A program made the translations under genes and the position numbers. A DNA stretch of 64,000 nt from Neptunitalea lumnitzerae (GTDB lineage: Bacteria; Bacteroidota; Bacteroidia; Flavobacteriales; Flavobacteriaceae): contig NZ_BRVO01000001.1 in NCBI RefSeq assembly GCF_027924185.1, forward strand, positions 1,612,001 through 1,676,000, in the 5' to 3' direction. The notes below the pieces were generated by a model. The model had not been told where the DNA came from. It searched no databases and saw only the letters and a program-made list of their open reading frames with translations. Every line of letters begins with the position of its first letter. Position 1 is the stretch's first letter. Shown here piece after piece: positions 17,326-28,064 of this stretch.

Positions 17326-17639
17326 AAAACGGATTACTAGACTTTTTAAAAGGAGATTTTCTGGTAAGGCAGGAAGCTGGAGCGGCAAAAAGATGGCGCT
17401 TTCTGTTGTTTGTTTCTGTGTTAGCTGTAGTAATGATTAGTAGTTCGCATAGTGCAGACCAAAAAGTGCACTTGATAGCTCAAATGAGTGAAGAGGTGCA
17501 AGAGTTGCGTAGTGAGTTTGTAGAAACAAGGTCTCAATTACAACAATTAAAATTAGAATCAAAAATTAGACAAGAGGTGTTAGCAATGGGTTTGAAACCA
17601 TCTGTAAATCCACCAAAAAAAATAAGAATAGAGAAGTAA
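17322..17639 (+). CDS. ftsL: FtsL-like cell division protein
   Basis: 105 residues: short cytoplasmic N-terminus, one TM helix (~27-42, FLLFVSVLAVVMISS) and a periplasmic coiled coil (~50-88, heptad-like VQELRSEFVETRSQLQQLKLES). Topology, size and place between rsmH and ftsI identify it as the FtsL subunit of the FtsQLB-type divisome complex, since sequence is poorly conserved in this family. ATGA overlap with rsmH. Confidence 0.85.
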   Translation: MKNGLLDFLKGDFLVRQEAGAAKRWRFLLFVSVLAVVMISSSHSADQKVHLIAQMSEEVQELRSEFVETRSQLQQLKLESKIRQEVLAMGLKPSVNPPKKIRIEK

Positions 17640-17643
17640 ACTG

Positions 17644-19653
17644 ATGGCAGTTACCGAGAAAAAAATATTAGTCAGATTATATATTGTGTCAGCATGCATG
17701 TTTTTGCTGGCATTGGCTGTATTTGTAAAATTGGTGACCATTCAGATAGTAGACGGAGAAGGGTATAGAACAGCTGTAAAAGAGGCTAACATAAAAAGTG
17801 TGGTGGTGCCTGCTAATAAAGGTAGTTTGTATTCTGATGATGGAAGTTTATTAGCAACTTCAGTAACTCGTTACGATGTGCATTTTGACGCGGTTACTGC
17901 TACTGATAAAAACTTTGATGAAAACATTAAGCCTTTGTGTGATTCTTTAGGGAAACTGCTGGGTAAGAGTAGTGCTGGCTTGCAAAGTAGATTAAAAAGA
18001 GCAAGAGCGCATAAGAATAGATATTACTTGATAGCTAAAAACCTAGGGTACGGTGATTATGTACGCTTAAAAAATTTTCCGCTTTTTAAACTAGGAGCTT
18101 ATAAAGGTGGAATTATTACAGAGCGTAAAACCGTTAGAGAATATCCGTTAGGGTCTATAGCTAAAAGAAGTATCGGTTACTACCGAGTTACTAGAGGTGG
18201 AGAAGTAAAACCAGTTGGGTTAGAGCAAGCGTGTGAGCAGTATTTGAATGGTAAAGATGGGGAAAGCTGGAAACAACGTATTGCTAAAAATTTATGGAAG
18301 CCTATTAATAGTACAAATGAGATAGAGCCTAAAGATGGGAGTGATGTGGTGTCTACTATTGATATTAATATACAAGATATAGCGCACCATGCTTTGTTAG
18401 AGCAGTTAGAAAAATATAAAGCAGATCATGGTAGTGTAGTAGTAATGGAAGTTGCTACTGGTGAGATTAAGGCTATTGCTAATTTAGGTAGAACTAGTAA
18501 CGGTAAGTATTACGAGCGTTTTAATTATGCCGTAGGTGAAGCCCATGAGCCTGGGTCTACATTTAAACTAATGGCGGTAACGGCTGCTTTAGAAGAGAAA
18601 GTGGTAGATACGAGTTATATGGTAGATACAGAAAATGGAGTGATAAAATATTATGGTAAATCTGTTAGAGATTCACATAGAGGAGGATACGGAGTGGTTT
18701 CTTTGGCGGAAGCATTTCAGTTTTCTTCTAATACCGGTATTGTAAAAACCATACATGAAAGTTTTAAAGATGATCCGAAACGATTTACAGATAGATTGGA
18801 TGAAATGAATGTGGCTCAGCTATTAGATTTATCTGTAAAAGGAGAGGCAGAACCTCATATGCCGCATCCGGGTGATAAAACTTGGAGTGGTATTGCTATG
18901 GAGTGGATGGCGTTTGGGTATGGAGTTTCTTTAACACCACTACAAACCTTAACGTTTTACAATGCTATTGCTAATAATGGTGAAATGGTAAAACCACGAT
19001 TGATTAAAGAAGTTAGAGAATGGGATAAGGTGGTTTATAAATTTGATAAAGAAGTTATCAATCCAAAAATATGCTCTCAGGAAACTGTAAATAAAGTAAA
19101 GCAGTTGTTGAAAGATGTAGTAGAGAAAGAGCATGGAACTGGGCATAAATTGTATTCGCCAGATTTTTCTATGGCAGGTAAAACAGGTACGTGTCAAAAG
19201 GACTATGCGCATACAGATAGAAGTAAATTAAACTATATCTCATCATTTGCGGGATTCTTTCCTGCTGAGAATCCTAAGTATTCTTGCATTGTGGTAATTC
19301 ATGAGCCAGATAAAAGTGTAGGGTATTATGGTGCAGATGTTTCTGGGCCTGTATTTAAAAAAGTAGCCCAAAAGATATATACCAGTTCTCCTTTAATAGA
19401 TACGGTAAAAGAAATAAGCAAGCCTGCTAATGAAGTGATTGTAGATTATGAGCGCTTTTTTGACAAGGCTAATGACAAAAGTGCCGTGAATGTACCTAAT
19501 GTAAAAGGTATGTCGGGCATGGATGCAGTTGCTTTACTAGAGAACTTGGGGATTAGAGTAGAAGTGAATGGAGTAGGAGATGTAGCATCACAATCTATTC
19601 AAGCAGGACAAAGAATAACAAAGAACTTAAAAATTGTATTAACACTGTCATGA
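17644..19653 (+). CDS. ftsI: Penicillin-binding protein 3 (FtsI), septal transpeptidase
   Basis: 669 residues, class B PBP. One N-terminal TM helix (~10-30), a dimerisation domain, then the transpeptidase domain with SxxK in GSTFKLMAV (nucleophile Ser ~305), SxN in FSSNTG (~362) and KTG in AGKTGTCQ (~515). The last ~65 residues form a PASTA domain (VPNVKGMSGMDAVALLENLGI), common in Bacteroidota FtsI. It crosslinks septal peptidoglycan together with FtsW. It overlaps murE by 4 bp. Confidence 0.95.
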   Translation: MAVTEKKILVRLYIVSACMFLLALAVFVKLVTIQIVDGEGYRTAVKEANIKSVVVPANKGSLYSDDGSLLATSVTRYDVHFDAVTATDKNFDENIKPLCDSLGKLLGKSSAGLQSRLKRARAHKNRYYLIAKNLGYGDYVRLKNFPLFKLGAYKGGIITERKTVREYPLGSIAKRSIGYYRVTRGGEVKPVGLEQACEQYLNGKDGESWKQRIAKNLWKPINSTNEIEPKDGSDVVSTIDINIQDIAHHALLEQLEKYKADHGSVVVMEVATGEIKAIANLGRTSNGKYYERFNYAVGEAHEPGSTFKLMAVTAALEEKVVDTSYMVDTENGVIKYYGKSVRDSHRGGYGVVSLAEAFQFSSNTGIVKTIHESFKDDPKRFTDRLDEMNVAQLLDLSVKGEAEPHMPHPGDKTWSGIAMEWMAFGYGVSLTPLQTLTFYNAIANNGEMVKPRLIKEVREWDKVVYKFDKEVINPKICSQETVNKVKQLLKDVVEKEHGTGHKLYSPDFSMAGKTGTCQKDYAHTDRSKLNYISSFAGFFPAENPKYSCIVVIHEPDKSVGYYGADVSGPVFKKVAQKIYTSSPLIDTVKEISKPANEVIVDYERFFDKANDKSAVNVPNVKGMSGMDAVALLENLGIRVEVNGVGDVASQSIQAGQRITKNLKIVLTLS

Positions 19654-21113
19654 TGTTGTTGAAAGACATATTGTATAAAGTTAGTATTGAAGCAGTTTCT
19701 GGTACTACGGCTGTAGCAGTTAATGCAGTGCACTTTGATTCTAGAAAAGTGGCATTGAATGATGTGTTTGTTGCAATTAGAGGAACTGTGTCTGATGGTC
19801 ATGACTATATAGAAAAGGCAGTTAATCAAGGTGCTTTGGCTATTGTGTGTGAGGAGTTTCCTGAAGTAATGGTAAATGGAGTTACCTACATACAGGTGGC
19901 AGATACGCATAGTGCTTTAGCTTTTATGGCTGCTAATTATTATGAAAATCCTTCTTTTAACTTAAAGCTTGTTGGTGTAACAGGTACCAATGGTAAAACA
20001 ACAGTAGCTACGTTGTTAGCTCAGATGTTTGAAAAAGCAGGTTATAAGGTAGGGCTTATTTCAACCGTTAAAATTTTAGTAGGAGATACAGTATATCCTG
20101 CAACACATACTACGCCAGATTCTTTAACCATCAATAAGTATTTACAGTTGATGAATGAAGAGGGGGTTGAGTATTGTTTTATGGAAGTTAGTTCTCATGG
20201 AATAGATCAAAAACGTACAGAAGGCTTAAAGTTTGCTGGAGGTATTTTTACGAATTTGTCTCATGATCATTTAGATTATCATAAAACTTTTGCGGCTTAC
20301 AGAGATGTGAAAAAATCCTTCTTTGATAATTTGCCAAAAGATGCATTTGCTTTGGTAAATGTAGATGATAAGAACGGGTTGGTAATGTTGCAAAATACCA
20401 AAGCAACTAAAAAAACATACGCCCTAAAGTCGTATGCAGATTATACAGCAAAAATACTAGAGAATCAGTTTTCAGGCTTATTACTAAAGATTGATGATCA
20501 AGAAGTATGGACGCGATTAATAGGTGATTTTAATGCATATAATCTATTGGCTATTTATGCAACGGCTGAATTACTAGGGTTAGAAACATTAGAGTCTTTA
20601 CAGTTGTTAAGTCAGTTAGAGAGTGTAAGTGGTCGTTTTCAATATGTAATATCAGATACTAAAGTTACGGTAGTGGTAGACTATGCTCACACTCCAGATG
20701 CGCTTTTAAATGTATTGGAGACTATCAATAGTATTAGAACCAAAAATGAAAATTTAATTACTGTTGTTGGGTGTGGTGGAAATAGAGATGCGGCAAAAAG
20801 ACCAGTAATGGCATCTATAGCTGCTGAAAAAAGTGATACTGTAATATTTACATCTGATAACCCTAGAGATGAAGATCCGCAATTAATTATAGATCAAATG
20901 GAAGAAGGGGTAGATGCTGTGAATTTTAAAAAAACAGTATCTGTGTTAGATAGAAAACAAGCTATAAAAACGGCTTGCCAAATGGCTATGCCTAATGATA
21001 TTATTTTAATTGCTGGTAAAGGGCATGAAACCTATCAGGAAATAAAAGGAGTAAGAACCGATTTTGACGATTATAAAATAGTGCAAGAACTTTTAAAAAA
21101 ACTGGAAAAATAA
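19650..21113 (+). CDS. murE: UDP-MurNAc-L-Ala-D-Glu:meso-diaminopimelate ligase
   Basis: 487 residues. Mur-ligase P-loop GVTGTNGKTT (~112), and the substrate-choice motif DNPRDEDP (~405): the DNPR form selects meso-diaminopimelate rather than lysine. The peptidoglycan is therefore predicted to be of the mDAP type, as expected for this phylum. Starts in the ftsI stop region (ATGA). Confidence 0.95.
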   Translation: MMLLKDILYKVSIEAVSGTTAVAVNAVHFDSRKVALNDVFVAIRGTVSDGHDYIEKAVNQGALAIVCEEFPEVMVNGVTYIQVADTHSALAFMAANYYENPSFNLKLVGVTGTNGKTTVATLLAQMFEKAGYKVGLISTVKILVGDTVYPATHTTPDSLTINKYLQLMNEEGVEYCFMEVSSHGIDQKRTEGLKFAGGIFTNLSHDHLDYHKTFAAYRDVKKSFFDNLPKDAFALVNVDDKNGLVMLQNTKATKKTYALKSYADYTAKILENQFSGLLLKIDDQEVWTRLIGDFNAYNLLAIYATAELLGLETLESLQLLSQLESVSGRFQYVISDTKVTVVVDYAHTPDALLNVLETINSIRTKNENLITVVGCGGNRDAAKRPVMASIAAEKSDTVIFTSDNPRDEDPQLIIDQMEEGVDAVNFKKTVSVLDRKQAIKTACQMAMPNDIILIAGKGHETYQEIKGVRTDFDDYKIVQELLKKLEK

Positions 21114-21119
21114 CAACCT

Positions 21120-22364
21120 ATGCTATACTATTTATTTGACTATTTAGATAAAAACTATGACTTCTTTGGAGCGGGAGTATTTCAGTACATCTCCTTTAGA
21201 GCGGCGTTGGCGGTTATTTTTTCGTTGTTGCTTTCTACTATTTATGGTAAAAGGGTAATTACCTTTTTAAGAAAACAACAGATAGGAGAAACCGTGCGTG
21301 ACTTAGGGTTGAAAGGGCAAAATGAAAAGGCGGGTACACCTACCATGGGAGGTCTTATTATTATTGGAGCAACTTTAATTCCGGTGCTGTTATTTTCAAG
21401 ATTAGATAACATTTATACACTGTTACTAATTGTTACTACGGTATGGATGGGAGTAATAGGGTTTGTAGATGACTATATTAAAGTATTTAAAAAAGATAAA
21501 GAAGGGCTACAAGGTAAATTTAAAATTGTAGGCCAGATAGGTATAGGTGTTATCGTTGGTGTTACGCTATACCTACACCCAGGTGTAACCGTAAGAGAAA
21601 AATTAAAGGATGGAGCAGAAACTGAAGTTGTGAGTAGTACCACTGCTCAAGTAGATGAAGTAGTAGCGTTTGATACTGCTCAGAAATCTACCAAAACTAC
21701 GGTTCCTTTCTTAAAGAATAATGAGTTTGATTATGCATCTATTCTTACTTGGGTAAGTGAAGATTTAAAAGATTATGCTTGGTTAATATTTATACCAATA
21801 GTAGTATTTATTGTAACAGCTGTGTCTAACGGAGCCAACCTTACAGATGGTATTGATGGTTTGGCTGCGGGAACATCTGCTATTATGGTAGTTACTTTGG
21901 GGATTTTTGCATGGGTATCTGGTAACATTATTTTCTCAGATTATTTAAATATTATGTACATACCAAATGCGGGGGAGATTACCGTGTTTATTGCTGCTTT
22001 TGCTGGTGGTTTGGTAGGGTTCTTATGGTACAATACATATCCGGCTCAGGTATTTATGGGAGATACGGGTAGTTTAACCATAGGCGGTATTATAGCGGTT
22101 ATTGCTATTGCAATTCGTAAAGAATTATTAATACCTGTTTTGTGTGCAATCTTTTTTGCAGAGAACCTTTCAGTAATGATTCAAGTAAGTTATTTCAAGT
22201 ATACTAAAAAGAAATACGGAGAAGGAAAACGTGTGTTCTTAATGGCGCCTTTACATCACCATTACCAGAAAAAAGGATACCACGAAAGTAAGATTGTAAC
22301 GCGCTTTTGGATTATTGGGATTTTAATGGCGGTATTAACTTTTGTAACACTGAAACTAAGATAA
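21120..22364 (+). CDS. mraY: Phospho-MurNAc-pentapeptide translocase MraY
   Basis: 414 residues, about 50 longer than proteobacterial MraY. About ten TM helices; catalytic motifs [27 protein letters not shown] and the HHHYQKKGY loop are present. The extra length is a hydrophilic loop (~157-205, [21 protein letters not shown] onward) between TM helices, predicted periplasmic; a similar insert is common in Bacteroidota. It makes lipid I on the inner membrane. Confidence 0.95.
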   Translation: MLYYLFDYLDKNYDFFGAGVFQYISFRAALAVIFSLLLSTIYGKRVITFLRKQQIGETVRDLGLKGQNEKAGTPTMGGLIIIGATLIPVLLFSRLDNIYTLLLIVTTVWMGVIGFVDDYIKVFKKDKEGLQGKFKIVGQIGIGVIVGVTLYLHPGVTVREKLKDGAETEVVSSTTAQVDEVVAFDTAQKSTKTTVPFLKNNEFDYASILTWVSEDLKDYAWLIFIPIVVFIVTAVSNGANLTDGIDGLAAGTSAIMVVTLGIFAWVSGNIIFSDYLNIMYIPNAGEITVFIAAFAGGLVGFLWYNTYPAQVFMGDTGSLTIGGIIAVIAIAIRKELLIPVLCAIFFAENLSVMIQVSYFKYTKKKYGEGKRVFLMAPLHHHYQKKGYHESKIVTRFWIIGILMAVLTFVTLKLR

Positions 22365-22365
22365 C

Positions 22366-23700
22366 ATGAAACGGTTAGTGGTACTTGGTGGAGGTGAAAG
22401 TGGTGTGGGAACTGCCATCTTAGGAAAACAAAAAGGATATGATGTCTTTGTATCAGACAAAGGCTTGATTAAAGAAAAATATAAAGAAGTTCTTTCAAAA
22501 TTTGAAATTGATTGGGAGGAAGGGCAACACACAGAGCCAAAAATAGTGAATGCTGATTTGGTGATGAAAAGCCCGGGAATTCCTGAAAAAGTAGCCTTAG
22601 TGCAAAAGCTAAGAAGTCTAAAAGTGCCCGTGGTATCTGAGATTGAGTTTGCTGCAAATTATACCAATGCAACATTGGTGGGTATTACCGGTAGTAACGG
22701 TAAAACAACCACTACAATGCTAACAAATCATTTGCTACAGAGTGGTGGTTTAAATGTGGGTATGGCAGGGAATATTGGAGATAGTTTTGCGCAGATGGTT
22801 GCTCAGGAACAGCACGATGTATATGTGTTAGAAATAAGTAGTTTTCAGTTAGATGATATTGAAAACTTTAAACCACATATAGCGGTGTTAACCAATATCA
22901 CACCCGATCATTTAGATAGGTATAATTATGAGTTTGAAAACTATATAGCAGCCAAATTCAGAATTACAGAAAACCAAACTGAAGAAGATTATTTGATTTA
23001 TGACGCAGATGATTTGGTGATTGAAGAATGGTTAAAGAATAATAAAGTAAGAGCAAAATTGCTTCCTTTTTCTACCGAGAAGGTGCTAGAAGAAGGGGCG
23101 TATTTAGAAGATAATAAGATTATAACAAATATTGACAATTCAATTTTTACTATGTCAGCAGATACATTAAAGTTAGAGGGAAAGCACAACGTTAAAAATG
23201 CTATGGCAGCATCTACAGTTGCGCAGTTGTTGAAGATTAGAAAACAAACCGTAAGAGAAAGTTTTGAGACCTTCCAGGGGGTTGAGCATAGACTTGAAAA
23301 GGTACTTAAGATTCAGAATGTACAGTACATTAACGATTCTAAAGCTACCAATGTCAATTCTACCTTTTATGCTTTAGATAGCGTAAGTACACCAATTGTT
23401 TGGATTGTAGGTGGTGTAGATAAAGGAAATGATTATGATGCCTTGTTACCATTGGTAAGAGAAAAAGTAAAAGCTATTATATGTTTAGGGCTTGATAATA
23501 GAAAAATAGTTGATGTTTTTGGATCTATTGCAGATGAGCTTGTAGAAACAGGTTCTATGGCAGAGGCTGTAAAAGAAGCTTACAGAGTATCTGAAAAAGG
23601 AGATACTGTTTTGTTATCGCCTGCATGTGCAAGTTTTGATCTGTTTGAAAATTACGAAGACAGAGGAAGACAGTTTAAAGAAGCAGTAAGACAGTTGTAA
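22366..23700 (+). CDS. murD: UDP-MurNAc-L-Ala:D-Glu ligase
   Basis: 444 residues. N-terminal nucleotide-like domain with VLGGGESGVGTAILGKQKGY, central ATPase loop GITGSNGKTTTTML (~107), and the C-terminal domain with YINDSKATNVNSTFYAL and LLSPACASFDLFENYEDRG, typical of MurD. It adds D-glutamate during peptidoglycan precursor synthesis. It follows mraY by 1 bp. Confidence 0.95.
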   Translation: MKRLVVLGGGESGVGTAILGKQKGYDVFVSDKGLIKEKYKEVLSKFEIDWEEGQHTEPKIVNADLVMKSPGIPEKVALVQKLRSLKVPVVSEIEFAANYTNATLVGITGSNGKTTTTMLTNHLLQSGGLNVGMAGNIGDSFAQMVAQEQHDVYVLEISSFQLDDIENFKPHIAVLTNITPDHLDRYNYEFENYIAAKFRITENQTEEDYLIYDADDLVIEEWLKNNKVRAKLLPFSTEKVLEEGAYLEDNKIITNIDNSIFTMSADTLKLEGKHNVKNAMAASTVAQLLKIRKQTVRESFETFQGVEHRLEKVLKIQNVQYINDSKATNVNSTFYALDSVSTPIVWIVGGVDKGNDYDALLPLVREKVKAIICLGLDNRKIVDVFGSIADELVETGSMAEAVKEAYRVSEKGDTVLLSPACASFDLFENYEDRGRQFKEAVRQL

Positions 23701-23709
23701 ACACATATT

Positions 23710-24927
23710 ATGTTACAGATTTTTAAAAGTTTAAAGGGAGATAAAGCTATTTGGGCAGTGGTTGCATTGCTTGGGTTGTTCTCGTTTTTACCTGTGTACA
23801 GCGCCAGTACCAATTTGGTGTATGTAGTGGGTAGCGGAACTTCTATTGGCTATTTGCTTAGACATGTCTTCTTACTCATTTTTGGATTTGTAATTATGTA
23901 CGCTGTTCATAAAATTCCGTTTAGGTATTTTAAAGGAATATCTATTTTATTTATGCCTTTAGTAGTGGTGTTATTAGGTATTACCCTAATGCAAGGTACC
24001 ACTATAGGTGGGGCTAATGCTAGTAGATGGATAACTTTACCCTTTGTAGGGATGTCGTTTCAAACGTCTACGTTGGCGTTTGTGGTTATTATGATGTATG
24101 TAGCAGGGTATCTTTCTAAAATTAAGGATAAAAAAATATCTTTTAAAGAAAGTATAATACCGCTATGGGCGCCGGTGGCAGTAATTCTGGCGCTTATTTT
24201 ACCTGCCAACTTCTCTACTACGGCAATCATGTTTTTTATGGTTTGTGTGCTATGCTTTTTAGGTGGTTATCCTGTAAAATACTTAATGGGTATTATTGGT
24301 GTGGGTATTGTTTGTTTGGCAATGTTTGTGCTAACCGCTAAAGCTTTTCCGGGGCTGTTTCCTAACAGGGTAGATACTTGGATTAGTCGTATAGAGAATT
24401 TTACCAGTGATGAAGATAACCCAGTAGAAGATTATCAGATTGAGAATGCTAAAAAGGCTATTGCTCTAGGAAGTATTACTGGTGTAGGAGCAGGTAAAAG
24501 TGTTATGAAAAACTTTTTACCACAGTCAACCTCAGATTTCATATTTGCTATTATTGTAGAAGAGTATGGGTTGGTTGGGGCAGGTATCTTAATCTTATCG
24601 TATATGTTTTTGCTTTTCAGAATTATTATTGTGGCGCAGAAATGCGACTCGGTTTTTGGGAAGCTGTTGGTTATAGGGGTGGGCTTGCCTATTATATTCC
24701 AAGCCATGATTAATATGGCGGTTGCTGTAGAGTTGTTTCCTGTAACCGGACAAACCTTACCGCTTATTAGTAGTGGGGGAACCTCTATTTGGATGACTTG
24801 TATGGCGCTTGGGGCAATTTTAAGTGTAAGTGCAAAAAGAGAGCAAGTAAAAGAGAAAGAAGAAATTATAGAAACTGAAAAAGAAGACGAATTAAATCCG
24901 TTAGAAGTTTTAAGTGAGCAATTATAA
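23710..24927 (+). CDS. ftsW: SEDS-family glycosyltransferase FtsW
   Basis: 405 residues with about ten TM helices. SEDS hallmarks are [13 protein letters not shown] and the late segment [18 protein letters not shown]. It polymerises lipid II at the septum with FtsI as partner. The C-terminus is a charged cytoplasmic tail (~35 residues). Its 3' end overlaps murG by 14 bp, which starts with GTG. Confidence 0.94.
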   Translation: MLQIFKSLKGDKAIWAVVALLGLFSFLPVYSASTNLVYVVGSGTSIGYLLRHVFLLIFGFVIMYAVHKIPFRYFKGISILFMPLVVVLLGITLMQGTTIGGANASRWITLPFVGMSFQTSTLAFVVIMMYVAGYLSKIKDKKISFKESIIPLWAPVAVILALILPANFSTTAIMFFMVCVLCFLGGYPVKYLMGIIGVGIVCLAMFVLTAKAFPGLFPNRVDTWISRIENFTSDEDNPVEDYQIENAKKAIALGSITGVGAGKSVMKNFLPQSTSDFIFAIIVEEYGLVGAGILILSYMFLLFRIIIVAQKCDSVFGKLLVIGVGLPIIFQAMINMAVAVELFPVTGQTLPLISSGGTSIWMTCMALGAILSVSAKREQVKEKEEIIETEKEDELNPLEVLSEQL

Positions 24928-26005
24928 ATTTATCATATCAGGTGGTGGAACTGGCGGACATATTTATCCGGCAATTGCTATTGCAGATGCTTTAAAGCAA
25001 GCGTATCCTAATGCCGAATTTTTGTTTGTTGGGGCAAAGGATAAGATGGAAATGGAAAAGGTTCCGCAGGCAGGGTATGAAATAGAAGGTTTGTGGATAG
25101 CAGGTTTACAGCGTAAGCTTACGTTGAAAAACTTAATGTTTCCTATAAAGCTTATCAGTAGTCTTTTAAAGGCTAGAAAAATTGTAAAGAAATTTAAGCC
25201 AGATGTAGCTGTAGGTACTGGTGGCTTTGCAAGCGGACCTTTGTTGCAAATGGCAGAAGCTGCTGGCGTACCATGTGTGTTGCAAGAGCAAAACTCTTTT
25301 CCGGGTATTACCAATAAGTTGTTGTCTAAAAAAGCAAAAACTATTTGTGTAGCGTATGATGGTTTAGAGCGCTTTTTTCCCAAAGATAAAATTGTAAAAA
25401 CAGGGAACCCTGTTCGTCAAGATTTATTGTCTATAGAGGGTAAAAGAAAAGAGGCTATTGAGTTTTTCGGTTTAGCGGAAAGTAAAAAAACAGTATTGAT
25501 TTTAGGAGGTAGTTTAGGTGCAGCCAGAATCAATAAATTAATAGAAAAAGAGTTGTCTTTTTTTGAAGATAACGATGTGCAAGTGCTTTGGCAATGTGGT
25601 AAGCTGTACGAAGATAAATATGTGAAGTATAGCAACGGTACTACGGTGAAAGTGATGCCATTTATAAAAGAAATGCAATTGGCATATGCTGCGGCAGATG
25701 TTATTATTTCTAGAGCGGGAGCAAGCTCGGTTAGTGAATTGTGTATTGTTGGTAAACCGGTATTATTTATACCGTCACCTAATGTAGCGGAAGATCACCA
25801 AACTAAAAATGCGTTAGCAGTGACAAGTAAAAATGCTGCAATAATGATTAAAGAACAGGTGCTAGATGATGAGTTTGAAACTCAGTTTAAAAAACTGATT
25901 TCAGATGCTATGTATCAGCAGCAGCTTTCAGATAATATAAAAATGTTGGCGTTGCCTAATGCAACCCAATCAATAGTGTTAGAAATTAAAAAATTATTAG
26001 CTTGA
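24914..26005 (+). CDS. murG: UDP-GlcNAc:lipid I N-acetylglucosaminyltransferase MurG
   Basis: 363 residues; GTG start inside ftsW. The N-terminal glycine-rich loop [17 protein letters not shown] binds the diphosphate, and the C-terminal domain has the UDP-GlcNAc site ([11 protein letters not shown], then [14 protein letters not shown]). It makes lipid II at the cytoplasmic membrane face. The stop overlaps the murC start. Confidence 0.95.
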   Translation: MSNYKFIISGGGTGGHIYPAIAIADALKQAYPNAEFLFVGAKDKMEMEKVPQAGYEIEGLWIAGLQRKLTLKNLMFPIKLISSLLKARKIVKKFKPDVAVGTGGFASGPLLQMAEAAGVPCVLQEQNSFPGITNKLLSKKAKTICVAYDGLERFFPKDKIVKTGNPVRQDLLSIEGKRKEAIEFFGLAESKKTVLILGGSLGAARINKLIEKELSFFEDNDVQVLWQCGKLYEDKYVKYSNGTTVKVMPFIKEMQLAYAAADVIISRAGASSVSELCIVGKPVLFIPSPNVAEDHQTKNALAVTSKNAAIMIKEQVLDDEFETQFKKLISDAMYQQQLSDNIKMLALPNATQSIVLEIKKLLA

Positions 26006-27348
26006 ATTTAGCAGGTATACATAATGTTTACTTTGTAGGTATTGGCGGTATAGGTATGTCTAACCTAGCACGTTATTTTTTCTTGAATGGAAAAAATGTA
26101 GCAGGGTACGATAAAACACCTTCTGATATTACCGATGCGTTGCAAGAGCTTGGGGTTACTATTTGTTTTAGTGATGCCATGACAGAGGTGTCTGCCGAAT
26201 TTTTAGATGCGGCAACTACCTTGGTGGTGTATACCCCGGCTGTGCCACAATCGCACGAGCAGTTGCAGTATTTTTTAAAGCATAATTTTGAAGTTAAAAA
26301 GCGCGCTGCGGTATTAGGGGCTATTACTAAAGATACCTTTTGTTTTGCAGTAGCAGGTACACACGGTAAAACTACTACTACGGCTATTCTTGGGCATTTA
26401 CTTAAAGAAAGTGGTGTGCCAATGACAGCATTTTTAGGGGGTATATCTGAAAACTATAACACTAATTTTATTTCTACCGGAACAGAAATGTCAGTAGTAG
26501 AAGCAGATGAATACGATCGTTCATTTTTGAATTTGCATCCAGATGTAGCTTGTATTACTTCTATGGAAGCAGATCATTTAGATATTTATGAAAATGAGGA
26601 AGGGATAGTAACATCCTTTAAAGATTTTGTGGCTCAATTAAAGCCCAACGGTAAGTTATATATTAAAAATGGGGTGCCGTTACAAGGTATAACATACGGT
26701 ATAGAAGACGATTCTGATTACTGTATTAAAAACATCACAATAGAAAACGGAACCTACTGTTTCGATGTGGCAACACCTACCAATACCATTGAAGGTGTAC
26801 AGTTTAACAAACCTGGGAAACACAACTTGTTAAACGCCTTGGCAGCATTTACGATGGCGATTAATTCCGGCACCCCAACCGATCGCCTCGTAAGTGCCCT
26901 GTCAACATTTAAAGGTGTACGTAGAAGGTTCTCGTATCATATACAAACGGAAGAGTTAGTATTTGTAGATGATTATGCACATCATCCAACAGAAATAGAT
27001 GCATTGCACCAAGCGGTGAGAGAAATGTATCCTGACAAAAAAGTGACTGCTGTTTTTCAGCCTCACTTATATAGTAGAACTCGTGATTTTGCGAAAGCGT
27101 TTGGTAGCGCCTTAGCGCAGTTTGATGAAATTATACTGTTAGATATTTATCCGGCAAGAGAATTACCTATTGAGGGAGTAACTTCTGAATGGTTGCTAAG
27201 CTTAATAGATAATACCGCTAAAAAACTAATGAGTAAGGAAGCTTTGTTAGCTTATTTGAAAGTTAACAAGCCTGAAGTTTTAATAACGGTAGGTGCCGGA
27301 GATATAGGGAATGAAGTTGCAAAAATTAAAGAGGTATTGTTAGCATGA
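26002..27348 (+). CDS. murC: UDP-MurNAc:L-alanine ligase
   Basis: 448 residues; TTG start overlapping the murG stop (TTGA). N-terminal [18 protein letters not shown], ATPase loop [17 protein letters not shown] (~117) and [16 protein letters not shown] in the C-terminal part are MurC signatures. First amino-acid ligase of the peptidoglycan stem, although encoded after MurE and MurD here. The stop overlaps the ftsQ start (ATGA). Confidence 0.95.
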   Translation: MNLAGIHNVYFVGIGGIGMSNLARYFFLNGKNVAGYDKTPSDITDALQELGVTICFSDAMTEVSAEFLDAATTLVVYTPAVPQSHEQLQYFLKHNFEVKKRAAVLGAITKDTFCFAVAGTHGKTTTTAILGHLLKESGVPMTAFLGGISENYNTNFISTGTEMSVVEADEYDRSFLNLHPDVACITSMEADHLDIYENEEGIVTSFKDFVAQLKPNGKLYIKNGVPLQGITYGIEDDSDYCIKNITIENGTYCFDVATPTNTIEGVQFNKPGKHNLLNALAAFTMAINSGTPTDRLVSALSTFKGVRRRFSYHIQTEELVFVDDYAHHPTEIDALHQAVREMYPDKKVTAVFQPHLYSRTRDFAKAFGSALAQFDEIILLDIYPARELPIEGVTSEWLLSLIDNTAKKLMSKEALLAYLKVNKPEVLITVGAGDIGNEVAKIKEVLLA

Positions 27349-28061
27349 AAAAGGTGATGCCATACATACAAGTTTTAAGTTGTTTTGTAATATTTTACTT
27401 GCTTTTTTCGTTCGCGTCAACAAGAAATGATCATCGTAAAATAAAAGCAGCAACTATAGATTTTACAGGCGATTCATCACTTTTTATTACGCAAGAAGAG
27501 GTTAATAAATTGTTGATACAAAATCACGCTTCTGTTACGAATATAACAAAAGATGCATTAGATTTGAATAAGATGGAAGATGTGTTGTTACACAACCAGA
27601 TGATAAAAGAAGCAGAAGTGTATGTTACTATAGATGGGGAACTTAAGGTACATGTGGCACAGCGCAAGCCTTTGGCACGTGTTACAGGTTCAGAATCTTT
27701 TTACATTGATGATGAAGGAAAAAAAATGCCGTTGTCTAAAAATTTTACGGCTAGAGTACCCTTAATTAAAGGAAATATTACACAAGAAAACCAAAAAGAA
27801 GTTTTTAAAATACTTCAAAAAATTAGCTCAGACGAGTTTTTGAGAGAAAGTGTTGTAGGAATTTTGGTAAATAATAATGACTTTGTGCTACGCCTAAGAG
27901 CCAACAATTTTAAGGTGCAATTAGGGTCGGCAACAGAGTTAGATTTGAAAATAAAAAAATTGAAAGCCTTTTATCAAAAAGCTTTAAAAGATAATAGTCT
28001 TGATGCTTATAGCTGGGTAAATTTAAAGTTTAGTAATCAGGTTGTGTGCACTAAAAAATAG
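27345..28061 (+). CDS. ftsQ: FtsQ-like cell division protein
   Basis: 238 residues: short cytoplasmic tail, one TM helix (~8-24), then a periplasmic part with a POTRA-like segment (ITQEEVNKLLIQNH, ~48-62) and the beta domain (AEVYVTIDGELKVHVAQRKPLARV). Sequence is divergent as usual for FtsQ, and place between murC and ftsA fixes the call. It recruits downstream divisome proteins. Confidence 0.9.
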   Translation: MKKVMPYIQVLSCFVIFYLLFSFASTRNDHRKIKAATIDFTGDSSLFITQEEVNKLLIQNHASVTNITKDALDLNKMEDVLLHNQMIKEAEVYVTIDGELKVHVAQRKPLARVTGSESFYIDDEGKKMPLSKNFTARVPLIKGNITQENQKEVFKILQKISSDEFLRESVVGILVNNNDFVLRLRANNFKVQLGSATELDLKIKKLKAFYQKALKDNSLDAYSWVNLKFSNQVVCTKK

Positions 28062-28064
28062 AAT

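Noticed and set aside
24964-25383. 139-residue minus-strand frame inside murG
   Set aside because: Antisense to a well-conserved catalytic region; no RBS or family likeness.
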